The position numbers and the translations under genes were made by a program. The notes beneath the pieces were generated by a model. That model saw nothing but the letters and a program-made list of their open reading frames with translations, had not been told where the DNA came from and did not search any database. From contig OZ038387.1 of the NCBI GenBank assembly GCA_964036045.1, positions 21,157,348 to 21,221,347 on the forward strand: 64,000 bases of DNA, given 5' to 3'. Within the stretch, counting starts at the first letter, position 1. Each line of letters begins with the position of its first letter. Source of the DNA: Eutreptiella sp. 'Long Island Sound 2002' (Eukaryota > Euglenozoa > Euglenophyceae > Eutreptiales > Eutreptiaceae). Positions 33,599 to 44,142 of the stretch are shown piece by piece.

Positions 33599-36014
33599 CA
33601 CCTTTGATTTTACCGGGCACAAAATGGCCAAAACCCGGATTCTATCCAAATGGTTGACAAAATTGACACATCTTTGTTGTGTATTAAGCTTGTTTTGAAA
33701 CTTTTGTGGTTTTCGCCTATAATTCATGATAACAGTTGACGCATGGCTCATTTTGAGTGCCAAGATGTCATGCACATCCAATATTTCGGGCAAAACAAAA
33801 ACTCAATTTGTGTGGAGAAATGAATTACTTACTTGTCCAACACAATACAAAATGGAAACCATTGCAATGTATGTAGACAACATAGATTGACCCTGATCTA
33901 CACACGATTCACATTGTCCTTGTGCTTTTTGTCTTGCACCATGCAGTTATAATGTGATATGCTCGTCAATACCCCAACTTTTCATAACAAACATTTCACT
34001 AAAAAAATCATACAAATGCCCAATCATTTGCTTCACCCAATGTCTAGCAGCCGATCACTGCACCTACCAACTGTCGTCAAACTTGTACGCCGCCCTAAAC
34101 TCTGACCAAAACTGATCTTCTTGCAGTCTCTGCCTCGCATGCGTTTTATTACTTCAAATGTTGCAAAATCAATCCTTGCCAAGCATGCAATGGGTTGTTG
34201 CACTTCACAGGGTTGCGTAATCGTAATATGCAAAACGAGTCTCGCACATGCAAAATCGCTCGCTGTATGTCAGCATGGCAACAACAACTAATGGATGCAG
34301 GAAATGCCTGTGCTGCCATCAATCCTTGCCAAGCATGCAGTGGGTTGTTGCACTTCAGCGGGTTGCTGATAAATATTAACTGGTGAAGCAACAGAAAAAT
34401 TGTCATCGCTGTGTGTTGTACCTTCAGCAGATGGTTCAAAAACAGCTGTAATCAATTAACTTACAAATTCAGCAGGCCCAAAAGGACCTTCAGTGAAGCC
34501 TGTTGCCCAGCGCCAGAGTGCAGCAGCCCATTGCAGAGCACCACGGTGCAGAAGTGGAGGGCAACGCGAAGCAGGTGAAGAATGCCCGTAGGTGGAAGGT
34601 CCTCGAAATCAGGCCCATGCCCAAAGTCAACTCGAAGTATACTGTGCACGGAAGTGGAAAACCAGGAGTGACACAAAACAGGCAGCAGCAAGCAGCAGCA
34701 GCAGCAGCATGCCGTTCACCGGCAGTACACATCCAGTTCCTTACAGCAGTTCTCAACCATTCAAGACAGCTTGAACCACCACTGCACCACAAACCGAGTT
34801 CTCAGTTACCCACTCACCTCAATTCTCAACTTTATTTCAAAAACCTGGGCCAACCTTTGTGACACGAAGTTCTTTAGCGCCTTGTACGCTGCGACCAGTT
34901 CAAACCGAGTTCTCAGTTAACCACACACCTTAGTTCTCATCGTCATTTCAAAAACCTGGGCCAACCTTTGTGACGCGAAGTTCTTTAGCGCCTCGTACGG
35001 TGCGACCAGTTCAAAACGAGTTCTCAGTTAACCACACACCTCAGTTCTCATCGTCATTTCAAAAGCCTGTGGCAACCTTTGTGAAGCGAAGTTCTTTGGA
35101 GCCTCGTACGCTGCAACCAGTTCAAGCCGAGTTCTGAGTTACCTGCACACCTCAGTTCTCAAAGTCAGTTCAAAAACCTGTGCCAACCTTTGTGAAGCAA
35201 AGTTCTTTTGAGCATCGTAGGGTGGGACCAGTTCAAACTGACTTCTCAGTTAACCACACACCTCAGTTCTCATTGTCATTTCAAACACCTGCCAACCTTT
35301 GTGAAGCCTAGTTCTTTTGAGCATTGTGCGGTGCAAAGGGCCCGTGCCTGCAAGTTTGAGACTATTTGCCAAAGATGAGCTACAAAGCCTGACCGTTGGA
35401 ATGGGTACTTCTGCACCACAGGAGATCCCTTTTCAGGGAGAGTCAAGGGTTGCAGAACAGGCTTTGCAACAAATCAGGCAAATAGTAAACTCACAGAGCC
35501 AAGACCGGGCAAAGAAGGCACAACACAAGCAAGTGCACAGCACGTCAACTGTCAACTGTTCCGAAACCTTTACCAGCAACACAAATCAAGTCCCAGGGAC
35601 CTCAGTTCTCAACAGTTCTCACCAGTTCAACGTTGTGTTTGCAAGCAAAGCAAAACGAAGGCAATTGCACAGCATAAGTCAGAAATGTTGTGTCAAAATT
35701 TAGCAGTCAATAGCCGGAAATGTCCGGATCGATCTGCACTACAGCTGAGCAGCACAAAAAAAGCAGAACAACAATATTAAAACGACTTTTGGCAGGCATC
35801 TTTAGATTCAACCACACCATTGTAATGTTCTGACACAACCACACTTTTGTTCCAAAGAATCAAATGTATTCAAGCAATGGATTTTGCAAAAATTCATGTT
35901 TGAAAGACAAATTTTTGGCACCGCGGCCGTTTCAGATCCGTTGGGCCGTTTCAGATCCAGTGCGGTAGCGTAAATGCGGTTTTGGCCGCAGAATGCCCCA
36001 CAAAATCATAGGTG
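33599..36014. mobile_element. 2.4-kb non-autonomous TIR element
   Basis: The insertion is present in block A and absent from block B. It starts CACCTTTGATTTT and ends with the complement of CACCTATGATTTT. Imperfect inversion continues over ~38 bp, including GGCCAAAACC on both sides. CAGC flanks both ends (33595-33598 and 36015-36018), so the target duplication is about 4 bp. No transposase frame was found. It contains a ~50-bp direct repeat (34171-34215 and 34320-34368) and a 111-bp tandem array. Confidence 0.75.
34798..35338. repeat. 111-bp tandem repeat, about five units
   Basis: Units begin GTTCTCAGTTAACCACACAC and contain CAACCTTTGTGA and GAAGTTCTTT. Starts are near 34798, 34909, 35020, 35131 and 35242. 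It lies inside the 33599-36014 TIR element. Confidence 0.85.
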
Positions 36015-36399
36015 CAGCACGGAGCAAGAACCAAGCCCAACACAGGCACGCCACACAGCACCGGGCGACACGGAAAAACACACCACAACACCGCAACACA
36101 ACAGGCAACAACGCACACAGAACAGGCACAACCAGGGAGCACCCAACGACACAGCGCAAACGCAAACCGGCCCCGGCCGGGGCAGAACGCCCACAGCAAC
36201 ACACACCAGCACACCCCACAGCCCAGGACACACAAACCAGCTCAACCACCGCACAACCGGCAGACCAAGGCAAAAAGAAAGGCAGAAGCGGAAAAAGGAA
36301 AAAAAAATATAAAAAAAAAGGCCAAGCAACAAAAAAAAACAGGAGCACGGCAAGCAAAAAAAAAGGGGGGGGGTGAAAAGGAGAAACAAAAAAACAAAG

Positions 36400-36735
36400 A
36401 GGGGGGCCGGGCGGGAGGACCACAGAGCGCCAAGGCCCACGGCACCCCGGGCCGGAAACCACGGAACACCAGAGACAAGGCTGCGCACAAGAAAAAAAAA
36501 CAAAAAAGAAAAAAGCAAAAAAAGGGGGGGGGACCACCAGACGCCAAGGCCCAAGGCACCCCGGGCCGGAAAACACGGAACGCCGGAGACAGCGGGGGCG
36601 CAAAAGAAAACCAAAAGCAAAAAAGGGGGGGGCGAGCTGTAGGACCACAAGACGCCAAGGGCCAAGGCACACCGGGCCGGAAAACACGGAACGCCGGAGA
36701 CAACGGGGGCGCAACAAGGAAGAGGAAAAAAAAAC
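36400..36735. repeat. ~115-bp tandem repeat, three units
   Basis: Each unit has GACCACMAGRCGCCAAGG, then CCGGGCCGGAAA and CACGGAACRCCRGAGAC, followed by an A-rich spacer and a G-run. It is repeated in block B at about 55410-55735. Confidence 0.75.
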
Positions 36736-36763
36736 CCCAGCAACAACCACAAACAGGGCAACC

Positions 36764-37295
36764 TGAAAGTGCTGCCCTGGGTCGTTGAGGGTGCCGGAGG
36801 GCTCGGGGCCGGCAAGACCAGTGGGGCAGGCACGCGAGGAGTCTCCCTGGATGTTGTTATTGGGTGTAGAACCGGATACTGGAACACCAACGGAGGCGAG
36901 AGCAGCAACAACTGAAGCAAGGTCCATGCTGATTGTGGTCCGGCAGAAAATCCCAGTCTATGAAGAAAATTGATGCGAATTATTCTAAATACATCTGAGT
37001 GTCCAAAACTGTCTGAAAAGATTTAAATAATCCAATTATGTAAAAATGTTTGGCCGATCTGGCCCGCGAGCGCGCGTCAGCGGCAAATGGCGATTCCAGA
37101 TAAAATAGCGGAACGCGGCGGATTTACGGGAAATGGACCGCGGAATCAAATCCGGCATATCAGAAATATATAGGAAATATCCTGAGACTGAGCTGCGAGG
37201 CGGCGATTCCGCCGAAGCAAAGAAAATGACCAAAATGTAGCCAATCTGGGCAGAATGTCAGAAAATCTGAGCAGATGGGGCTAGCCGCACTTACA
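36764..37295 (-). repeat. 3' LTR (532 bp)
   Basis: It is almost identical to the 5' LTR and so carries a second copy of the first 54 gag codons. Downstream of it the frame runs out into block A. Confidence 0.95.
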
Positions 37296-37310
37296 CTCCC
37301 CCTCCAAAAA
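37296..37310 (-). other. Polypurine tract
   Basis: TTTTTGGAGGGGGAG on the minus strand immediately precedes the TG of the 3' LTR, as required for plus-strand priming. Confidence 0.85.
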
Positions 37311-39159
37311 CACACTGGGGTGTGTCGCTACGTCAACGAAGAACGTAGTGCGGGTAAGTCCCAGAAAAAAATAGAAATGTAGCCTCGATGGGGCGAAATC
37401 TGCTTGATCTGACCTGATTTGGGCTGAATTGGCACTGAATCAGGCTGGATGAACCTGAAATGAGACAGAATGAGAAGTGACGAACAGTCCTCCGTGCAGT
37501 AGAACGTTAGGTTAAGGGGTAAAAAGCATGTAAACGTATCAAGAATCGATACCAAACCATGCATTGGTTGAGAATGAGGTAGATTATTGGTGGATTGAGT
37601 GGGGGGATCAAGAATTGGAGTGACATCTCAGCGCTCTGGCACAGTTTCGCTGTCGCGGGCACGCTACGGTGTCCTCGCCGAACTCTACATCGTGTTAATC
37701 CCGCTTTTCTCGTTCTGAAAAGTACAGCATGTGGCTCAGAATTGGCGCATCTGGTGGATGATCACAAGATTCAGCAAAATGAGAATGAATTTGGGCAGAG
37801 ATGAAGGAGATTAAACAATCACAGAGAGGAAAAACAAATACAAATGTAGTCTACAGACCCTAAGTGAACCATTGAAGGAAGAGATGTTCTTCTGTGCACT
37901 TAGATCTAAACAGATCTTCGAGGAATGTGAAGAGATGACAAGGAAATCAATCTGAATTGTCCTAACATGCGGAAATTCCCTAAGATGGAGGTGAAATGAA
38001 GCGGAATGTCTGGAACTGAAACTACTAACACTTTCGTTTAGACTAAGGTTAATATATATTGTCGTTTATTCAGCTCAATTGTGCTTTCCGGCACGTTGGT
38101 TCGCGAGCATCTAACAGATTCTATGAAAATGTGGATCATGTGATGATGCATCATGATGGGACATGCTGGCCCTGGATCCTTGGCATGTAACGCGCCGAAG
38201 GTTCGCTGAAGGCGCTTTACTGACAGTATATAACTGAGAGACACCCAATTTACAGTGGCGGCGGTGTCAATCGACCTGGACAAGGCCAATCTTTCGAATG
38301 AGTCCCACAAGACACTTGGATTCACCATTTTCGACAGTTTCAGGTCGGATTGAGCTCACATTGGCGTGTGCCAAAAATACAACGAAGCTTACGGACTTCA
38401 GAGGTTGCTTTTAGAAGTCCCTAGAGCTCCTATCTGAAGGTTGTCTGAACAATTGACGTCTGGGTTTCGTACAACAGTGGCAGAATGATGGACAAACCTG
38501 AGAAATTCCAGGTAAATTTGAGGATCCTGGATCTGAATCTGGACTTTGGCGTCAGCATCACGGCAAATGAAGGTAAGATCTGAGTTCCTGGCGTCGCATC
38601 TGGTGCAGCCAGTACTACAGGGGGTGCCTGTAGGGGTGAATGTCGCTGAAAGGGGCGACTGTCGCTGGCCAGCGTTTTGATTATGTACATTTGCTTCCAT
38701 CTGCACGAGTAGCCAAATTCCAAAGATGCACAGACCAACAGAGACAAGATTACCCCGAATCTGCCTGAATTAAGCCTGAGTTTGGTTTTTTCTGAACACG
38801 GCAGCACACTCCGTCAGCGTATCTACGCCTTGTCTGCCGAACGGAGACCAAAGAAAAGTTGATTGACGTCAAATTATCAAACATTCGCAGTTCTCCACAT
38901 CATGACATAAACAGAAAGAATGAACAGTGGATTGAGCAGAATGTGGTAGGATGGCTTCCTCAATTCGGCCAAGCACGAATACATGTGACCACCAACCTGT
39001 CTGGTCTGGCCCTCGTACGGCTTGGGCGCTGCAAATCAGCGGCCGAACTTGAAGCTTGGTCCTCATTTGGTTCCTGGGCTGGCCTGACCGCAGGAGGGGG
39101 GATCGACGGATCAGCCCTGGAATGTGGCTGCTGAGGGCCGTAAAAGGCTGGATCTCGAT
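37311..39159 (-). other. Long 3' untranslated region of the chromovirus-type element
   Basis: About 1.85 kb lies between the pol stop and the polypurine tract. Short minus-strand frames (38430-38807, 38038-38328) show no envelope-like membrane segments or known motifs. Confidence 0.6.
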
Positions 39160-42100
39160 TCACCACAGGTCGTTTCCGTCGCTCTCCACTTGTCTGTCTG
39201 GTTTCGACAAACAATCTGTCAGGAGTACTCCAATTTCGGGGTGCTTCTTGAGGAAGTCGATGAACCCCTTGGTGTACCCATGGACAAAAGATTGGGCTGG
39301 TTCCCAGTTGTTGTGACTGGAATCAAAGCCCCTCCACTCACACAGAAATTCCCATTCGCCCTTGGCGTCGCGTCTTGCTTCAACAATCCTCTTGAGTTCG
39401 TACTTTCCCCCTTCGATGACCCGATCAGACAAGTGTTTCGCAGTCCAAAAAAGGGGTTTAACCCGATCCTTGGGGGAGGGGATCTCTCTCTTGAGGCGAT
39501 CGCCCGAAACGTCAATTTCCCTGCTGACATCCACACGGATCCTCCACCTGTTCTCACCAAGACGCGCTGTAACAGCGAATGGCCCCTCCCACAAGGGAAG
39601 AAGCTTATCATCTCCGTCCAGGGTGGTTTCGGATTTTCGAAGCCAAACTCGATCATCGACTTCAAAATTGTGGGGGTTTTTTCGACCTTGATTTGGAACC
39701 CAAAGCCAGTCAGCTTGATGCTTCTCGATTAATTTCGACACAGAATTATCTGCTCGTTGGACTTCGTCCAAAAACAGCGAAGCATCCTTACAGGGGCGAG
39801 GATTATTCAACGGCATGTTCCACCAACACTTCTTTCGTCCAAAGACAATTTCATTTGGAGAAAGGCCATGATACAAAGGCGTGTTGTGGTAACGGCGAAG
39901 CATGGCGAACAGAATCTCAAGCCAATGGAAATCCTTTTCACTCGCGAGCTCCTTACGAAGCATATTTATAAGTGAGCGGCCGGCTCTTTCGCCAGGCAGC
40001 GCTCGATGCGAGTGGATTTCACATCGCAGGTGGTGGATTCCAAGGCGAGCACATAATTCTCTCCACCATTCGGAGGTGTACTCTTTGCCTGAATCCGTCA
40101 CCACCTCGGATGGGACGTCCCAACCTCCCATCCAGGTCTGCGCGCACCATTTGGCGGCAGCCTTGCCAGTCATCGACTCAATGTTGCAAGGCAACACTTG
40201 AATGTAGCCGGAATGACGGCACTGAATAAGGAGCACACCATTGACTTTTTTATTAGTCCAATGGCACTCTTCGTCATCGAGCTCACCGAGATAGAAGAAA
40301 TCACTGGTGACTCTGTTAAAGAGGCGCTCCGGAATAGGATGAGGCCTCAGATGGCCGTGCTTCTTCGCGCTGGGGGGCGTCGAGACAGCACATTGGGCAC
40401 ATCCGGCGGCTACTTTCATGCAGTGAGTATATAGCCGTGAGCCAAACAACCTATGTTTAATCATCGACCACAGTCGACGGCCATGTGCGTGGGGGGACTC
40501 CCATTTATGCCACCAGTTTAACACTCGGGGGGCCAGGGCGTCCGGTACGCACAATTTACCCTCCATCCACAGCTTCCCCCCATCCAACGAATACTCAGGA
40601 AAAATTCCATCCTTGTGAGCATCTTTGGATTTGAGATTTCCAAAGACCTCTTTAAACATGGGATCCTGCAGGTAATCGGACGTCCAGTCACGGATTATCA
40701 GGGAATCTTTAGGCAGGGGTGGAGTTTTGGCCGGATCTCGTCGCTTAATGCCCTGGATCAACCGAAATCGACTTACTCGTCGGGTGTACTCAAACCGTTT
40801 CACACTCCCTGAGGAGGGATCGGTGACTTTTTCCACGACTTTCAGTGTTTTGGTGCAGATCTCATGAGCATGCGCCGGATCTGAGATGGCCGTGATGTCG
40901 TGCCACGGCAATGCGTGCTGTTTAACAGCGCACTGCATGCATGCACGTCGAATGAGTTTCTTTTCTTCCTGATCCCATTCGATGATGACATGGCGGTCCT
41001 GCTCCGTACCATGGATGTTGGTACTTTGCAGCCCATCTGAGGCGGGGTAAGCCCATCGGCTCAGAGCATCCGCTACCGTGTTGTGGTTTCCAGGCAAATA
41101 GGACACATGGAGGTCAAACAGACTGAGAAATTCGTGCCATCTGGCCCGTCGACCAGCTGGGCTCGCGACAGTATCAATGTGTTCGGTGGCCCAATACTCC
41201 AGAGATCGATGATCCGTCAGGACCTCGACTCGATTGGTGCCAACCCACGATTGGTACTTTTTTAAAGCACAGATTATGGCGTAAGTCTCTTGCTCACGCG
41301 GCGACCATTGCATTTGGCGTGGGGCTAGCTTCCGAGACCAAAATGCAAGAGGGTAATGATCGCCGGTGGCTTCATCAACCTGTTCAAGGACAGCTCCGAT
41401 CGCGTACCTAGAAGCGTCGGTTCTAATGTAGAAGGGTCGGTCAAATTGGGGCACATGCAACGTGGCGACTTCGCAGAGGGCCGCCTTCAAGTGATGGAAG
41501 GCCTCCTCGCACTCGTCAGTCCACTTGACACGAACCTTTGAACCTGCCTTGCCCGCATCTCTCCCTACCTTCAATAATTCAGTCAGGGGGGCAGCAAATT
41601 TGGCATAATTCGGCACAAAAGTGTGGTAAAAATTGCAACAACCCAAGAATCCTCTCAACTCCCTGATCGTCTCAGGGCGCTTCCACTTCTGAATAGCGAC
41701 GAGCTTCCCTGGACTGGGTCGTCGGGTGCCATTCTCTAGGAGAGAACCACAAAATTCGACTGATTTTAAAAATAATTTTCCCTTCTTTGGCCCACAAATC
41801 AGCTGATTGGCGTCAAGAATGTCCAAAACTTGGTTCAGCTGCTTCTCATGTAGGGCCACCAGCTCGGCTTCGGTCAGTCCCTCCCCTTCCGTCGCGATGA
41901 TTATGTCATCTATGTACACACTCACGAAGGCACGAAGCTCAGGATGGGTTGTGAACAGCACATCCTCCATCATTCTTTGAAAAAATGAGGGGGCGTTCTT
42001 CAGCCCCATGGGCATGACAGTCCATTGGACTGGGCCACATGGCGTGCACATACAGGTGAGAGGTCGGCTGTCCTTCCTCAACGGCATTTGGTGAAAGCCG

Positions 42101-44142
42101 TGGCGGAGATCCAGCACAGAAAACAAACGACCTCTTGCCCTCTTGGCGATTTCCTCCTCAATGAGGGGCAGGGGGTGCGAATCCGCCTTGGTTTCGGCGT
42201 TGAGATTGCGGAAATCAACCACCATTCGCCAACCATCAATAGTGTTCTGGTCTGCAGGCGGTGGCTTCGGGACTGTGAAGGGTGCACAGCACCATTCGCT
42301 GGTCATACAACCCTCAAGCCAACCAAATTCCCTGAGATTTCTCTCGATGATTTTTCTGAGGATCTCATGTTTATGTCCATGGTTCTCATAAGGGCGCTGT
42401 TTTTTTGCCTTGTACCCTTCACGAAGCTCGATGAAGGCTTCACCGAACTGTCCACGGACAGGGGGGTCTTTGATCAACTTCCCTGAAAGGGTTGTGTCCT
42501 TCCGTTCCTCAAAAATCTTTTCTCTTGACTTGGAACACAATTCAGTGTCCACCTGATCGCCAGGAATTACTGTCGAAAAAACTTTGGCGACTTCTTCGGC
42601 TTTGGCAGGAAGAATCTTCTTACGGATGTCCCTAAACAGGTCCGTATCAACTGCCTCTTGAAGATAGGTGGGTCGTGTGTCGAAATCCCAGAGATTCTCT
42701 TCGTGATCCAGCTCCTCGAAAGGATCCATGAAAGCTTCCACAGGGGGTTTTTCATAAAAAACTCTGAATTTGCGGCGCGATTTGGAATTTTTCTTCGCCC
42801 GTGCACTGAAGATTCTTTTCGATGTCGATCGTATTGGGGAAGAGGGAGACGAGGCGGATCCATTGGACGTTGAATCACCTTGGGTATCTGACGGACAAAA
42901 ATCAGAAAAAATAGATTCATCATCAGTACCACGCTCAACCTCAGATTCAGACCCAACACAAGAATCAGTACCAGAATCAGCAGAATTAGAGTCAGAAAGC
43001 TTTCCATCCACCAGGAATGCAAGCGAACTCCAGGACCGCTGTGGCAGGGGACCTGTGTCGTCCCTGGCATACAGCTTAATCTTCCTGGGAAGTTCGATGA
43101 AATCTACACAAATGTCCTGTAATTCATGAAACCAAGGCTTGTCGTCCCACAAGGGCACAACTAAAATTGCCTGGGTTTTATCTTGCTTGATTTTGTGGAT
43201 GACCTGCTGGATTAAGTGAAACGGAGGATTAATCCACAACTTCTTGTCCCATTTATGGGTCCAAGCGTCGCTAAAGTGCTTGTCAAAGCGCTTGTTCATA
43301 CGGTTAGCAAAGGCATCATACTGTGGCCAAAAGGAATGGTGTTCATGAAAATATTCACAAATTGCATCGCGCCATTTGTCGACAACTCTGTAGGATGAAG
43401 AGTGCCAGCGCGAAGGGCGTCGTGGCTGGGAGTCCCTACGAAGACATTCTAACTCTTGGGAGTAATCGGCACTCCCATTCACCTCTGCAATGGTGACATC
43501 TTCACCAAATTTTGGTGTCACCTTTTGCTTCAAAAATTCTTCTGCACTTTTAAACCCTGCGTGCAAAAAACGAAATTCAGGACGCTCCAAGGGACCTGAC
43601 TCCAGCAAAAAACAACGACGATGACCTACGGGCGCTACCCTGTTCTTGCGAAGCCAAGGATGGCCCAAATAAAGGTCATACTTTATGTCGGCACGATAGA
43701 AGTAGTCATCCTTAAGGACAACTTCTTCCACATTTTGCTCTTCCCAAAGGTCTTGAGCGACCAAATGAGTGGATATATAACAACCGCGTTGCCCACCTGC
43801 GAGAGAATGTCCAGAAACTCCCTCGAGGGTAACAGGATGAGGCGATTCAAACACGCAGTCGTCGGGTAAGAATGAATTGGATTGGAGATTTACCTCTGAT
43901 CCATTGTCACACAAACAAGTGGCGAGGTGGAAATTGCCCTTGCAATCAGAGACCCACAGCTTTGTGACAAACTGACGGGCCCTGTGCTTGGACTGTACAC
44001 CAACCTCGTCCACTACAACAGAAGGATCCGCTGCCGGATCCAGGGGAGAGGAGACAAGCGACCCTACATCGAGTAATGGTCGATCTGGAATTTGGGGATC
44101 ATGCCTGAAATCGCCTGGGGAGGGGCGATTTTCGTGGCTCCC
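39160..44142 (-). CDS. pol: Pol polyprotein: protease, Dam-like domain, RT, RNase H, integrase, chromodomain
   Basis: The frame is open for 1660 codons after the TAG. Residues are counted from 44142. Protease-like region with CDNGSEVNL (Asp79; Asn replaces the usual Ser/Thr of DTG/DSG). Residues ~250-370: Dam-like domain with YDAFANRMNKRF, WINPPF (305-308) and PLWDDKPWFHEL. RT ~590-800 with YIDD at 743-746 and FSVLDLRHGFHQ. RNase H ~905-1050 with TDASRYAIGA and LPGNHNTVADALSR. Integrase with H/C zinc region (CAQC), D1281, D1350 and E1385. Chromodomain ~1581-1640 (YELKRIVE…FLCEWRGF…NNWEP). Apart from the unusual protease triad all catalytic motifs appear intact. It ends in TGA. Without an ATG it would depend on the upstream frame. 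Confidence 0.93.
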   Translation of the reverse strand, partial: GSHENRPSPGDFRHDPQIPDRPLLDVGSLVSSPLDPAADPSVVVDEVGVQSKHRARQFVTKLWVSDCKGNFHLATCLCDNGSEVNLQSNSFLPDDCVFESPHPVTLEGVSGHSLAGGQRGCYISTHLVAQDLWEEQNVEEVVLKDDYFYRADIKYDLYLGHPWLRKNRVAPVGHRRCFLLESGPLERPEFRFLHAGFKSAEEFLKQKVTPKFGEDVTIAEVNGSADYSQELECLRRDSQPRRPSRWHSSSYRVVDKWRDAICEYFHEHHSFWPQYDAFANRMNKRFDKHFSDAWTHKWDKKLWINPPFHLIQQVIHKIKQDKTQAILVVPLWDDKPWFHELQDICVDFIELPRKIKLYARDDTGPLPQRSWSSLAFLVDGKLSDSNSADSGTDSCVGSESEVERGTDDESIFSDFCPSDTQGDSTSNGSASSPSSPIRSTSKRIFSARAKKNSKSRRKFRVFYEKPPVEAFMDPFEELDHEENLWDFDTRPTYLQEAVDTDLFRDIRKKILPAKAEEVAKVFSTVIPGDQVDTELCSKSREKIFEERKDTTLSGKLIKDPPVRGQFGEAFIELREGYKAKKQRPYENHGHKHEILRKIIERNLREFGWLEGCMTSEWCCAPFTVPKPPPADQNTIDGWRMVVDFRNLNAETKADSHPLPLIEEEIAKRARGRLFSVLDLRHGFHQMPLRKDSRPLTCMCTPCGPVQWTVMPMGLKNAPSFFQRMMEDVLFTTHPELRAFVSVYIDDIIIATEGEGLTEAELVALHEKQLNQVLDILDANQLICGPKKGKLFLKSVEFCGSLLENGTRRPSPGKLVAIQKWKRPETIRELRGFLGCCNFYHTFVPNYAKFAAPLTELLKVGRDAGKAGSKVRVKWTDECEEAFHHLKAALCEVATLHVPQFDRPFYIRTDASRYAIGAVLEQVDEATGDHYPLAFWSRKLAPRQMQWSPREQETYAIICALKKYQSWVGTNRVEVLTDHRSLEYWATEHIDTVASPAGRRARWHEFLSLFDLHVSYLPGNHNTVADALSRWAYPASDGLQSTNIHGTEQDRHVIIEWDQEEKKLIRRACMQCAVKQHALPWHDITAISDPAHAHEICTKTLKVVEKVTDPSSGSVKRFEYTRRVSRFRLIQGIKRRDPAKTPPLPKDSLIIRDWTSDYLQDPMFKEVFGNLKSKDAHKDGIFPEYSLDGGKLWMEGKLCVPDALAPRVLNWWHKWESPHAHGRRLWSMIKHRLFGSRLYTHCMKVAAGCAQCAVSTPPSAKKHGHLRPHPIPERLFNRVTSDFFYLGELDDEECHWTNKKVNGVLLIQCRHSGYIQVLPCNIESMTGKAAAKWCAQTWMGGWDVPSEVVTDSGKEYTSEWWRELCARLGIHHLRCEIHSHRALPGERAGRSLINMLRKELASEKDFHWLEILFAMLRRYHNTPLYHGLSPNEIVFGRKKCWWNMPLNNPRPCKDASLFLDEVQRADNSVSKLIEKHQADWLWVPNQGRKNPHNFEVDDRVWLRKSETTLDGDDKLLPLWEGPFAVTARLGENRWRIRVDVSREIDVSGDRLKREIPSPKDRVKPLFWTAKHLSDRVIEGGKYELKRIVEARRDAKGEWEFLCEWRGFDSSHNNWEPAQSFVHGYTKGFIDFLKKHPEIGVLLTDCLSKPDRQVESDGNDLW

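Larger units (their letters stand above)
32461..36763. repeat. Satellite block A, left part
   Basis: It is closely similar to 53893-55766 once the TIR element at 33599-36014 is removed. It starts directly after the RNase H/integrase segment (…CTGACTGAGGTAGG). The first ~500 bp are unique-like with a CT-rich tract. The plus strand then becomes extremely A/C-rich and T-poor (CAGCACCACAGCACC-like), ending with three ~115-bp units. Long minus-strand Cys/Val-rich frames here are products of composition. Confidence 0.8.

Noticed and set aside
35932-36927. Frame beginning with the Gag N-terminus at 36927
   Set aside because: It is the 3' LTR copy of the first gag codons running out into block A; it is not a gene.
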